From NCBI GenBank assembly GCA_903827375.1, contig CAIKHZ010000126.1:1-45139 (forward strand): 45,139 nt of DNA. The letters are read 5' to 3'. The notes beneath the pieces are model-generated. The model had not been told where the DNA came from, did no database searches, and saw only the letters and a program-made list of their open reading frames with translations. A program made the position numbers and the translations under genes. Source of the stretch: Akkermansiaceae bacterium. Its GTDB lineage: Bacteria > Verrucomicrobiota > Verrucomicrobiia > Verrucomicrobiales > Akkermansiaceae. Shown here one piece after another: positions 26,470 to 34,408 of this stretch (its first letter is position 1; each line of letters begins with the position of its first letter).

Positions 26470-27609
26470 TCAGCGTTCCTCACCATCGACGAGAGTTTTC
26501 CAAACTGTGAAATCCGGGTTGAGGATGACGATATCGGCAAAGAAGCCGGGGGCTAGCTGACCGAGGCCGGGAAGCCCCAGCGAGCGGGCCTGATTCCAAG
26601 ATGTGGCTTTGACGAGTTGGTGGAGCGGCAGCGCGTCGAGGTTTGCGAGGTTGCGCAAGCCCACGTTAAAACGCAGTGTGGAGCCCGCCAGCGCCCCGCC
26701 ATCCTTGAGACGTGCAGCACCGTCTTTGACCACCACGGCGAGGCCGCCCAGAGAGGTTTCGCCATCGGCAACCCAGGATGCCGCCATCGAATCCGTGATG
26801 AGCATGAGGCGTTCGATGGGCACCACTTGCAATACAAGTCTAAGCATATCCGGGCACAGATGGATGGTGTCGCAAATGAGTTCTAGCATCAACCCATCGT
26901 CAATAAGACCCGCGCCGACGACCCCGATTTCGCGGTGGTGCAGCGGCGTCATGGCGTTGCAAAAATGCGTTAGGTGAGTTAGACCGGCGGCCATGGCAGC
27001 GCGGAGTTGAGCGGCGCTGGCCGAAGTATGGGCCGCAGAACTGGTGATGCCGAGGGCCTTGGCGGCAGTGACGAGTTCGAGTGCCCCTTCGAGTTCCGGG
27101 GCTAACGACACGATGCGAACCTTGGCGATCCGGTCAATGGCACGCAGTTCTTCGAAATTCGCCGGACGGACAAATTGAGGGTTTTGGGCACCGGCATTTT
27201 TTCGATTGATGAAGGGCCCCTCGACATGCAAGCCCGGGGTTTTGCAAAAATCCGGATTGGCAAAATACTCCGCGCAGGCGGCAGCCACCTTTTCGAGGCA
27301 GTCCTGGGGCTGCGTCAGAGTGGTGGGCAGCCAAGTGGTCACACCCTCCTGCAATTTGCGTTTGGCGATGTGTCGGATCGCCTCCAGCGAGCCATCGCAG
27401 ACGTCGTGATGATCGGCGCCGTGGGAGTGGATATCGATGAAGCCGGGCATTGATATGCGGCCAGCGGCGTGGATGACCTTGTGGACGGAGGGTGGCGCGT
27501 CGCCGGGTGGCAACAGTGCGAGGATTTTCCCATTTTCGAGGAGGATCGAGCCTCCGTTGATTTCCCGATCCGGAGACACAATTCTAGTGTTTTCAATCAG
27601 TGTTTTCAT
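26470..27609 (-). CDS. nagA: N-acetylglucosamine-6-phosphate deacetylase
   Basis: Removes acetate from GlcNAc-6-phosphate in amino sugar catabolism and cell-wall recycling. The ATG at 27609 (MKTLIENTRIVSPDREI) gives 379 residues; the open frame extends upstream but would run into the preceding gene. Amidohydrolase metal and catalytic residues are visible: H61 and H63 in DIHSHG, Glu130 in LHVEGPFIN, His194 in AAHTSA, His215 and Asn218 in THFCNAM, and catalytic Asp273 in LITDSM. No nagB or transporter is adjacent. Confidence 0.95.
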   Translation of the reverse strand: MKTLIENTRIVSPDREINGGSILLENGKILALLPPGDAPPSVHKVIHAAGRISMPGFIDIHSHGADHHDVCDGSLEAIRHIAKRKLQEGVTTWLPTTLTQPQDCLEKVAAACAEYFANPDFCKTPGLHVEGPFINRKNAGAQNPQFVRPANFEELRAIDRIAKVRIVSLAPELEGALELVTAAKALGITSSAAHTSASAAQLRAAMAAGLTHLTHFCNAMTPLHHREIGVVGAGLIDDGLMLELICDTIHLCPDMLRLVLQVVPIERLMLITDSMAASWVADGETSLGGLAVVVKDGAARLKDGGALAGSTLRFNVGLRNLANLDALPLHQLVKATSWNQARSLGLPGLGQLAPGFFADIVILNPDFTVWKTLVDGEER

Positions 27610-27688
27610 AAGCCAGCAGACAAAAGTTACGCCTGAGAATGGGCCAAGCGCTGGTTGCTGACAAGATAGTTCGGCAATTTTTGCGGAT

Positions 27689-29470
27689 TCAGCCGTCGTC
27701 GGCGGTTTGGTTGAGCAAAGTGCCAATTTTCTGATAGGAAGTGTTGAAGGCGTTGAATTCCGTGCGCCAAGGGACGACAAACGATTTGGAATCCGCGGAA
27801 TGGCCACGGGTTGCACGGGCCAGACTGCGCAGGGTGACTAGCAATTCGTGCCCCTGAGTGAGCAAATCGCGGTCGCGTATTTCGGTGTAGCGCTCGAGGT
27901 GATCCACATCCCGGAGGCACGCCTCGTAAGTATCATTGAGGGGTTTGGTTTTGAGGGATTCCACCGGACGGGTCGAGATCCAAGCTGTGGCCCGGATGAC
28001 GCGGCGCAATTCATCGGCGAGGATATTGCGGGGCAACAGGGCGGGCCGCTTCCCCGATCCCTGGAGGAGCAGCATGCGGGCGGATGCATGAAACGAGGCC
28101 TCATGAGCCACTTCCTCGAGACGCAGACGGACAAAGCGGTTAGCGGCATACTCGGTGATGCGTTGGTTGCCAAGTTTGGACCGGATCTCGAGGAAATTGG
28201 TGGAGATTTTGGCCAATTCCGGCTCGGATTTTTTGGCGCTGCGTTCGATTAGATCGTGGAGATTGGCAGCGAGGAGGACTTCATAACTGAAGAAAAATCC
28301 AGGTTGTTCGAGTGTGAGAATTGCGGGCAGATATTTGGCTGCGTCCATCGGCAGGACGAGGCGGGCACCGGCGGCATCCGGGAGGCAGCGGAGTTTGTCC
28401 CAGAAGAGCGGTGGCAATTTCAGCGAGCCATCGGTCTGAACCTCGCCAATGACTGTGGCGCTGGGTTCGCAGCCGCTGACGGCAGCATGCATCAGCAATA
28501 CCGCCGCCGCAGAAATCGCAGCGTGATTTCGATCGATGAGGTAGTCCACATCGTCGCCACAGGTCAGCCCGACGGACACCCCACTCGGCAGCTGGCCGAA
28601 TTCCTTGGTCAGCGCGGTAACCAGGGTGGAACTCGTCTGTTTGAACGGGCTCCAATCCGATGCTGCGGGAGGTTTCTGAAACTCTCCTGCGGGCGCTTTC
28701 TGAAAATCCAACGAACACGACAGCGCCTCGTTCTTGGCATTGCCGTCTTTCAATTTGGCCTTCATGTGGATTGGCAGCACCCGCATGAGCGTCGAGTTGC
28801 TGGGCTTGTCAAAGGTCCACAGCGGCGTGCTAACCGTCGCTATCGCCAGCACGATCGGGGATTTCGCGGCAGACGGTGGTTCAGGAACTGGCACATGGCC
28901 TCCATCTGGCACCCCATTCTTGACGGCCACGGCGCTCTTGCTAAATGCCTCAAGGGGCTCAACCCACCCCCTCCAAGCGCCTTGTTCGCCTAGCTTGCGT
29001 CTGGCCTCAGCTCCTGGATGTTTCGGCTCAGCGACGACCAACACGTCGCCCAGACAAGAGGCCAGCGCATGGGCATCGGCACCGGCCGTTGTCAGCCAAT
29101 CGAGGAGCTGCCAAGCATGGCTGCGGGCCGCCTCCAACTGCTTTGCGTCGCTTTTGGGTTTGGGCTCACTTTTGGCAAAGGTATCCAGCAGCCTGCGGGC
29201 ATCGGCAAAACCCGGCTGCAAGGCTAGGGAGAGGGCGAGCATTTGGGCGCAGGCTCGTCGGTCTGCCGGGGTTTCGCCGCCCTGGGCTTGTGCCAGCACA
29301 CACAGGTGATTCGACAAAGCCAGCATGGTGTCAGCATCCAGCGGAAGCCGGTCGCGCCGAAATACCAGCGGTCCCTCAGCTGGAACCGCAAACGAACCCG
29401 CCTGCAACGGAGACGCCGCCAGCAGAGCGGCGCAAATCCCCAGGAGGCTTGATACATTCGGCAGCTTCAT
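27689..29470 (-). CDS. Exported protein with a degenerate Lon (S16)-like domain
   Basis: 593 residues from ATG 29470, with a signal peptide MKLPNVSSLLGICAALLAASPLQA. Residues 30-200 are helical and unassigned. Residues about 205-410 resemble the Lon proteolytic domain: LAIATVSTPLW, a segment corresponding to KDGPSAG followed by AISAAAVLLMHAAVSG, then ATVIGEVQTDGSLKLPPLFWDKL and GARLVLPMDAAKYL. This mirrors the TGEITLRGxVLPIGGLKEKL block of Lon. The catalytic Ser position appears to hold His316 and the catalytic Lys appears to be Trp357, so it is predicted to be inactive as a protease. The C-terminal 180 residues are helical. Function unknown; a scaffold or binding role is possible. It is divergent from the thioesterase gene. 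Confidence 0.7.
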   Translation of the reverse strand: MKLPNVSSLLGICAALLAASPLQAGSFAVPAEGPLVFRRDRLPLDADTMLALSNHLCVLAQAQGGETPADRRACAQMLALSLALQPGFADARRLLDTFAKSEPKPKSDAKQLEAARSHAWQLLDWLTTAGADAHALASCLGDVLVVAEPKHPGAEARRKLGEQGAWRGWVEPLEAFSKSAVAVKNGVPDGGHVPVPEPPSAAKSPIVLAIATVSTPLWTFDKPSNSTLMRVLPIHMKAKLKDGNAKNEALSCSLDFQKAPAGEFQKPPAASDWSPFKQTSSTLVTALTKEFGQLPSGVSVGLTCGDDVDYLIDRNHAAISAAAVLLMHAAVSGCEPSATVIGEVQTDGSLKLPPLFWDKLRCLPDAAGARLVLPMDAAKYLPAILTLEQPGFFFSYEVLLAANLHDLIERSAKKSEPELAKISTNFLEIRSKLGNQRITEYAANRFVRLRLEEVAHEASFHASARMLLLQGSGKRPALLPRNILADELRRVIRATAWISTRPVESLKTKPLNDTYEACLRDVDHLERYTEIRDRDLLTQGHELLVTLRSLARATRGHSADSKSFVVPWRTEFNAFNTSYQKIGTLLNQTADDG

Positions 29471-29532
29471 CGTTGCGCCTAGTATGAAATCAATCGGCCC
29501 GCTTTCAAGCCAGGATTGCAGATTTCTCACTC

Positions 29533-29964
29533 ATGCGGCATGCTCAAGCCATGCCCAGCCCCCCACCCCAGATTGAAACCCGCGAGGAAGTGATGTTTTT
29601 TGATACCGATTGCGGTGGCGTCGTCCATAACCTCGCCTATCTGCGCATGATCGAAACCTGCCGCACCCGCCTCGCCGCCCTCATGGGCCTTGACCTGCGC
29701 AGCATGGCCCAGACGGCCGAATTCCCGGTGCTCACCCGCACCGAGATTGACTACAAGCGCCCGGCCCAGCTCGGCGATTGGCTGCTCATCCGCGGTCGCC
29801 TCGACTCGATCTCCCGCGCCCGCTTCTGGTGTGCTTTTGAAATCATCCGCGAAGCCGACGACCTCACCCTGGTCACGGCCCGCCAAGGTCTTGCATTGGT
29901 CCAAATGCCCCAAGGCAAACCCCTGCGTCTGCCCTCCGCTTGGGCCCAACTCTGGAACCTCTAA
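29533..29964 (+). CDS. Hot-dog fold acyl-CoA thioesterase (YbgC/DHNA-CoA type)
   Basis: Small cytoplasmic thioesterase. The motif FFDTDCGGVVHNLAYLRMIE has the active-site Asp26 and following His of the 4-hydroxybenzoyl-CoA thioesterase/YbgC family, and TRTEIDYKRPAQLGD is the usual central strand pair. The natural start may be ATG 29551 (MPSPPPQIETREE). The menaquinone methyltransferase gene nearby makes a role on 1,4-dihydroxy-2-naphthoyl-CoA possible, but general acyl-CoA hydrolysis cannot be excluded. Confidence 0.85.
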   Translation: MRHAQAMPSPPPQIETREEVMFFDTDCGGVVHNLAYLRMIETCRTRLAALMGLDLRSMAQTAEFPVLTRTEIDYKRPAQLGDWLLIRGRLDSISRARFWCAFEIIREADDLTLVTARQGLALVQMPQGKPLRLPSAWAQLWNL

Positions 29965-30040
29965 CACTCCGCCTGCCACCAACGAGAACACCCGAATTTT
30001 TGCGAGCTGGACGTCAGGAACGCAATGGCTGTGTGGGCGC

Positions 30041-31237
30041 TCAACCGCGGCGGATTTCCGAGCCCTTGAAGCTGATATTGATGCGATAGACCTTTTTGAC
30101 GCGGCAAGAAATTTTACCGGTAGCCAGATCCATCTGCTCGGGAATTTCGATGAAATGAACATCGACCACGGCGTGATAGCCACGCTCTGAGAAGATATCG
30201 ATCAACATGCCGAGGGCGACGGGCTCACCCAACAAAAGGTCCTCGGTATTGATATTTGCATGGCCGGAGATGGCATGCAGTTTGATAACTGGCAACAAGG
30301 TGTTTTCGATAAATCCGACCACACGCTGGAAGAGTGCCGGAGAATTGAGTTCATAACCATCGAGGCGTTTGACGAGTTCCTGCCGGGCGTGAACAATGAT
30401 GTCGCTGGCCACCGGCAAGGTGCGCAGGCGGTCGAAGGTGAGAGGGTCGAGTTCGAGTGAGCTTTGATATTCGAGTTCGTTGAGTATGTTTTGCTCGACT
30501 TCGGCGACCGGTCCCTGAGCGTTGATCAAATGATAATGGAAGACATCTTTGAGGGACAATAGCGCGTCCCATGTCTGTTCCTTGAACACCCGGTAGCGGT
30601 GCCCGGCCAAGCGCTCATCAAAGTCGGTCGGACGCTTCTCCATCAACTCCCCGTGTTGCGTTCGCAGCACCTCCGCATTGTGCGCCTTGGTCTCACGCCC
30701 ACGTTTGAGCTGGCGTGTGATGCTCTCGCGTTCGTTGACAAAGAGCACAATAATCTGCACCACCGGTTGACGGAAATGAGTGGCCAGCGGCGTGCCGTAA
30801 TGCTCACGCCACAACCGTGTCATTTTTTCATAAAACATCTTGAGGCACTCGACCTGCACAGTGGTGCGCGGAAAACCATCGAGGATTGCCCCATCACGGT
30901 GCTCCGGCTTGAGCAGTTCGTGAAGCAGTACGGAGAGCACCTCGCGGTCACCAATCATGCCGCCGGTATCCTTGACGGCTTTCATGGCGGGCGAGTCCAA
31001 CAGGGAACTCATGACAATGGGTGCGCTGGTGAGGCCACGGGTTTTGGAAATAAATGCGGTGTTGGTGCCCTTGCCGGAACCGGGTGCACCTCCGAGAAGG
31101 ATGATTTCCTTCGGAAAACGCAGGTTTTCTCGGCCGTATCGCTCCTCCAGATCCTCCCAAATCGGGTCGAAGATGATTCGCGCATCTTTGATTTCCAAAT
31201 CCGCGCTCGGGGTAAAGGTGGCTTGAGACTCGCTCAT
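30041..31237 (-). CDS. Adenylate kinase-like protein with C-terminal extension
   Basis: 398 residues from ATG 31237 (MSESQATFTPS). The N-terminal half is a nucleoside monophosphate kinase: P-loop GGAPGSGKGT at 49-58, DREV, and DGFPRT at 120-125 with ILFVNERESITRQLKRGRET as the lid entry. The first 40 residues (IIFDPIWEDLEERYG) and the last 180 (from about NELEYQSSLELDPLTFDRL to VKKVYRINISFKG) have no domain I can name. An ordinary Adk has about 215 residues, so this is not the housekeeping form alone. The substrate is uncertain. Confidence 0.85.
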   Translation of the reverse strand: MSESQATFTPSADLEIKDARIIFDPIWEDLEERYGRENLRFPKEIILLGGAPGSGKGTNTAFISKTRGLTSAPIVMSSLLDSPAMKAVKDTGGMIGDREVLSVLLHELLKPEHRDGAILDGFPRTTVQVECLKMFYEKMTRLWREHYGTPLATHFRQPVVQIIVLFVNERESITRQLKRGRETKAHNAEVLRTQHGELMEKRPTDFDERLAGHRYRVFKEQTWDALLSLKDVFHYHLINAQGPVAEVEQNILNELEYQSSLELDPLTFDRLRTLPVASDIIVHARQELVKRLDGYELNSPALFQRVVGFIENTLLPVIKLHAISGHANINTEDLLLGEPVALGMLIDIFSERGYHAVVDVHFIEIPEQMDLATGKISCRVKKVYRINISFKGSEIRRG

Positions 31238-31563
31238 AGGGGGGACAGCGAAAGTGGCTCTTGCCGGTCCATGCCGCAAGCTGAAAATTCCAGAAGCCGC
31301 CGCACCACCAGGGCGGATTTTTGCACGGATCCTGGATGATAGGACCGCCCAGTCCCAAAAAGGATTCCGCCGTTTTGCCGGCCGACGGAAGGAATTATTG
31401 ATTTGTGATTCCACCAGCAACCGCCAAGAAAGAGGAAGCGACTCCGGGGTATCCGACGCCGAGCGTAATGCGAAGGCGCGAGAAACAGGCAGAGGCAGTC
31501 TTAGCATCTCGATAGTAGCGATTGAAAGCAGGGTACTTCCGCGCCAACACCACCCGCCCCCAT
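31238..31563. other. Intergenic stretch without visible gene
   Basis: Between the adenylate kinase-like gene and the decayed ATPase gene. No reading frame with natural composition, no RNA gene and no clear repeat was found. It probably contains the promoter of the kinase-like gene and remnants of the truncated ATPase region. Confidence 0.5.
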
Positions 31564-32208
31564 CTACCCCGAACTGCACAGACTCGTCATTAAAACCGCA
31601 GGCATTCTCCGGTCGTGGTTGGGGCATCCCGCCCGGGATGGCTCAGGCGAGAAGCGAAGTGAGCGAGGAGAGCGGTAAGGCGGTGGCCTCATGGCCAAGC
31701 GGGTAGCCACGTAGGATTGGAAAAACCCGCGGGCGTCAATGTCTGGTTTTGCGTGAAGCTCGGGAAAACCACCCCGCAAGATCGCCTCTTCGACGGTCGT
31801 TTCGGGACGCGCACGAAGGATTTCCGCGTAACTCAGTCCTCCCAGGGTCAATACCGCGGCCCGCCCGGCAAGTGACTCCGCCACTCCGGTCATGAGCTCA
31901 AAGGGCTGCGATCCAGTTAGAATGAAACGCCCGTTGTCGTCCCGGCGTGCGTCCACTTCCCGCTTTAAATGCCGCAGCAGACCCGGGGCGTACTGGACTT
32001 CATCGACAATCAACGGCGCTGGATGGCGGGACAGAAAGGCGGACGGATCATTCTCCGCCTGCTCAGCTTCACTGGGCAAGTCCAGGCTCACATAGTCATG
32101 CGTCGGAAAAAGCCGCCTGACCAAGGAGGTTTTCCCCGTCTGCCGGGCTCCCGTCAACCCAACCACTGGCCGCGTCCGGGCGCGGTCCAAGACCACAGGT
32201 TCGATCAA
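31564..32208 (-). pseudogene. Truncated AAA ATPase (DUF4143-type) remnant
   Basis: Remnant of an ATPase of the kind often seen as mobile or toxin-associated genes (AAA_14 plus DUF4143, normally about 380-420 residues). Walker A GARQTGKTSL, Walker B LIVDEVQYAP and sensor ILTGSQPF are intact. Similarity stops after FFQSYVAT at about 31700, and the remaining 40 codons look foreign, so the DUF4143 half is gone. The only start in frame is TTG (32208). Just upstream the reading frame continues as ACG-TGG-ATT-GAA-CGA (T-W-I-E-R), exactly where relatives begin MWIER or MYIER, so the ATG has apparently become ACG. Both ends are therefore damaged. Confidence 0.75.
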
Positions 32209-32338
32209 TCGTTCAATCCACGTCGTGCAAATTGTATGACGTGATCAAATGATTTTCAAGATTAGTTAGGCATCGATGCTGCTTGAGCTCAGAGAATGGA
32301 GCATGGTCGGTTCTTGGAATGGTACGCTTCAGGACAAG

Positions 32339-32839
32339 TTAGCTTGCGGGATTGCGCATGCGCTGAAGGTGGGAAGTGGTGGAATGACCTGCCACAAATG
32401 GCAAAAACACAATCTCCACCCCCGCCGATCCCAGCGCGGCACGCTCCGATGGATCGAGAGTGTCCAGCGAGTAGTCGCCGGCTTTGGTATAAATGTCGGG
32501 CTTGAGAGCAGTGATTTCGTCTGCAAGGCGGGGACCGGGAAAGATGAATACCGCCTCCACGCTGCGCAGACAGGCCAGTGCGTAGGCGCGGTCCTGCTCG
32601 TGATTGATTGGGCGGCCATCGCCTTTGAGCGCACGCACCGAGGCGTCGCTATTGACGGCGACGATGAGCAGATCGCCGAGTGCCGCGGATTGCCGGAGAT
32701 ATGTCAAATGACCGCGATGAAGCAGATCAAAGCAGCCGTTGGTGAGTACCACACGGCGGCCGACCGCTGCGGCCTGCCCTCGCAGGGTGAGCAGTTGCTC
32801 TAACGAATAAATGCGGCTGGATGGCTCGGTGTCGGTCAT
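32339..32839 (-). CDS. hldC: D-glycero-beta-D-manno-heptose 1-phosphate adenylyltransferase-like
   Basis: Stand-alone nucleotidyltransferase of 166 residues corresponding to the C-terminal domain of bifunctional HldE (RfaE2). It makes ADP-heptose for the LPS core. The signature LTNGCFDLLHRGHL contains the HxGH motif (His41, His44), followed by VAVNSDASVRALKGDGRPI. The C-terminus VEIVFLPFVAGHSTT is also typical. It overlaps the preceding phosphatase gene by ATGA. The partner sugar kinase domain (HldA) is not in the window. Confidence 0.9.
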   Translation of the reverse strand: MTDTEPSSRIYSLEQLLTLRGQAAAVGRRVVLTNGCFDLLHRGHLTYLRQSAALGDLLIVAVNSDASVRALKGDGRPINHEQDRAYALACLRSVEAVFIFPGPRLADEITALKPDIYTKAGDYSLDTLDPSERAALGSAGVEIVFLPFVAGHSTTSHLQRMRNPAS

Positions 32840-33387
32840 GGCTTGGGGAAAAGGTAGTCGATGGCCGCGCCAATGGAATCAAAAACAGGGAATTCGTCGG
32901 CCAGTCCCAGCGCCTGAAGTTCGGCGCGCAGGTCATCCAGCCCGCTGGCGATGCCTACGCCTCGGGTGCCGGCAGCCTGCGCGGTGGCGAGGTCGCTGCC
33001 GCGGTCGCCCAGATAACAAACGGCAGTGGGTTGCAGCGAGAACTCACAGATGACCTCCTGCGCAAACAAAGGCGAGGGCTTCCGGTAGAGAGAAGGAGCG
33101 GCGGGCACTTCCGGCGCGATGCATATCCGCTCAAACGGTCGCTCTCCGAGATCCAACAACTCAATGAGCCGCTGATTGCACGCATCCACGGCGGCAAAAT
33201 CAAAGAAGCCGCGGCCGATGCCCGATTGGTTGCTGTGCAAAAATAAGCGAGCCCCCGCTCTGATCGCGGTTTGCAGCGCCTCGCGCACACCAGGCAACAG
33301 CCGAACCTGCTCCGGTTCGCTCAGATAAGGCACGTGCTCGATGAGCGTGCCATCGCGGTCGAAAATCAAGGCGGCTGGTTTCATCAT
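32836..33387 (-). CDS. gmhB: Heptose 1,7-bisphosphate phosphatase-like HAD hydrolase
   Basis: HAD phosphatase with the histidinol-phosphatase/GmhB look: FDRDGTLIEHVPYLSEPEQVRLLPGV, LHSNQSGIGRGFF, YRKPSPL and LGDRGSDLATAQAAG. It would remove the 1- or 7-phosphate in ADP-heptose synthesis, matching its neighbours. The zinc-loop cysteines and histidine of E. coli GmhB are absent: the region reads CIAPEVPAAPSLYRKP, with only one Cys. The start is the ATG pair at 33387/33384, 10 bp after the preceding gene's stop; its own stop overlaps hldC. Confidence 0.85.
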   Translation of the reverse strand: MMKPAALIFDRDGTLIEHVPYLSEPEQVRLLPGVREALQTAIRAGARLFLHSNQSGIGRGFFDFAAVDACNQRLIELLDLGERPFERICIAPEVPAAPSLYRKPSPLFAQEVICEFSLQPTAVCYLGDRGSDLATAQAAGTRGVGIASGLDDLRAELQALGLADEFPVFDSIGAAIDYLFPKP

Positions 33388-33397
33388 GGATAGATTG

Positions 33398-34372
33398 CTA
33401 GATCGGGACTCGGATGGCGGCAAAAACCTCCTCAGCAGTTAGATCGGCGAGGTTCTCGCGTTTCAGCCAGTGCACCGTGGGCCCGCGTGGCAGCATGCGC
33501 ACCGGGTCCGTGACTCGCGACATCAACACCAGGGTCGGTGCTCCGACCATCGCTGTGACATGCACCGGGCCGGTATCATTGCCCACCACGGCCACCGCAC
33601 GCCGCGCCAAGGCCGCCACTTGGCCGAGGTCGGTGCGACCTGCCAAATTGATCAAGCCCGGGGCCAAGGCTTGGATTTCGCCGATGGCATCGTTGTCCAC
33701 AGCGGTGCCGATGGCCACTGCGGTCACGCCACGCGCTGCAAGCATTTCCACCAGTGCGGCAAAATGCCTTACTGGCCAGCGTTTGTATGGGTGTTGCGGC
33801 GCGCAACCCGGGACCAACAACAGGTAGCGGGCGGGAAGGTTGTAGTTAGACACATCTCCGTCCAGCCAGCCCAGTTCGGCGGGTCCGGCTCGCGGCACGT
33901 CCGCCGCCTCTATCAAGCGCAGCAGACGCTCCGTGACCGGGAGGTTTTCCCCGCCGAAATCAGGTCGCGGATGAGAACAGCCGCGCGCCACACCACACCA
34001 CTCGGGTCGGCCAGGACCGAGCAAACGAAAGTAGAATCCTGCGCGGTCGTTGCACTGGAGATCATAAACGCGACTGAAATTGGCGGAGCGCAGGTGCCTG
34101 CGGAACGCCAACCATTTGCTCACCTCCAGAAGCTTGGGCGCGGGGTCGGGCCAAATCGAATCAAACCATGGCATTTTTTCCGTTAGTAAAACAAACGGCT
34201 TGCGGGTCAGCAAGGTAATGGAATCATTGGCATGGTGCTTGCGGATCGCTTGGAAGGCTTCCATCGCCAGAATGATATCCCCCAGCGCGCCTAGCTTGAT
34301 GACGAGGATTTTGCGGGCACCGATCGAGGTTCGCGGCGGATGAATCCCGAACTCCAATGTTTGAGTTGTCAT
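33398..34372 (-). CDS. Glycosyltransferase family 9 (heptosyltransferase-like)
   Basis: LPS core glycosyltransferase of the WaaF/WaaC family, using ADP-heptose or a related sugar donor. The N-terminal ILVIKLGALGDIILAMEAFQAIRK is the GT9 hallmark. The second lobe has LLLVPGCAPQHPYKRWP and the donor-site motif VVGNDTGPVHVTAMVGAPTLVL. The ATG at 34372 (MTTQTLEFG) is preferred; an in-frame GTG at 34390 exists. It is in an operon-like order with gmhB and hldC and follows the lipid A acyltransferase gene by 36 bp. Confidence 0.92.
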   Translation of the reverse strand: MTTQTLEFGIHPPRTSIGARKILVIKLGALGDIILAMEAFQAIRKHHANDSITLLTRKPFVLLTEKMPWFDSIWPDPAPKLLEVSKWLAFRRHLRSANFSRVYDLQCNDRAGFYFRLLGPGRPEWCGVARGCSHPRPDFGGENLPVTERLLRLIEAADVPRAGPAELGWLDGDVSNYNLPARYLLLVPGCAPQHPYKRWPVRHFAALVEMLAARGVTAVAIGTAVDNDAIGEIQALAPGLINLAGRTDLGQVAALARRAVAVVGNDTGPVHVTAMVGAPTLVLMSRVTDPVRMLPRGPTVHWLKRENLADLTAEEVFAAIRVPI

Positions 34373-34408
34373 ATCATTTAGGTGAGCCACTGATGAAGTG
34401 AATAAATG

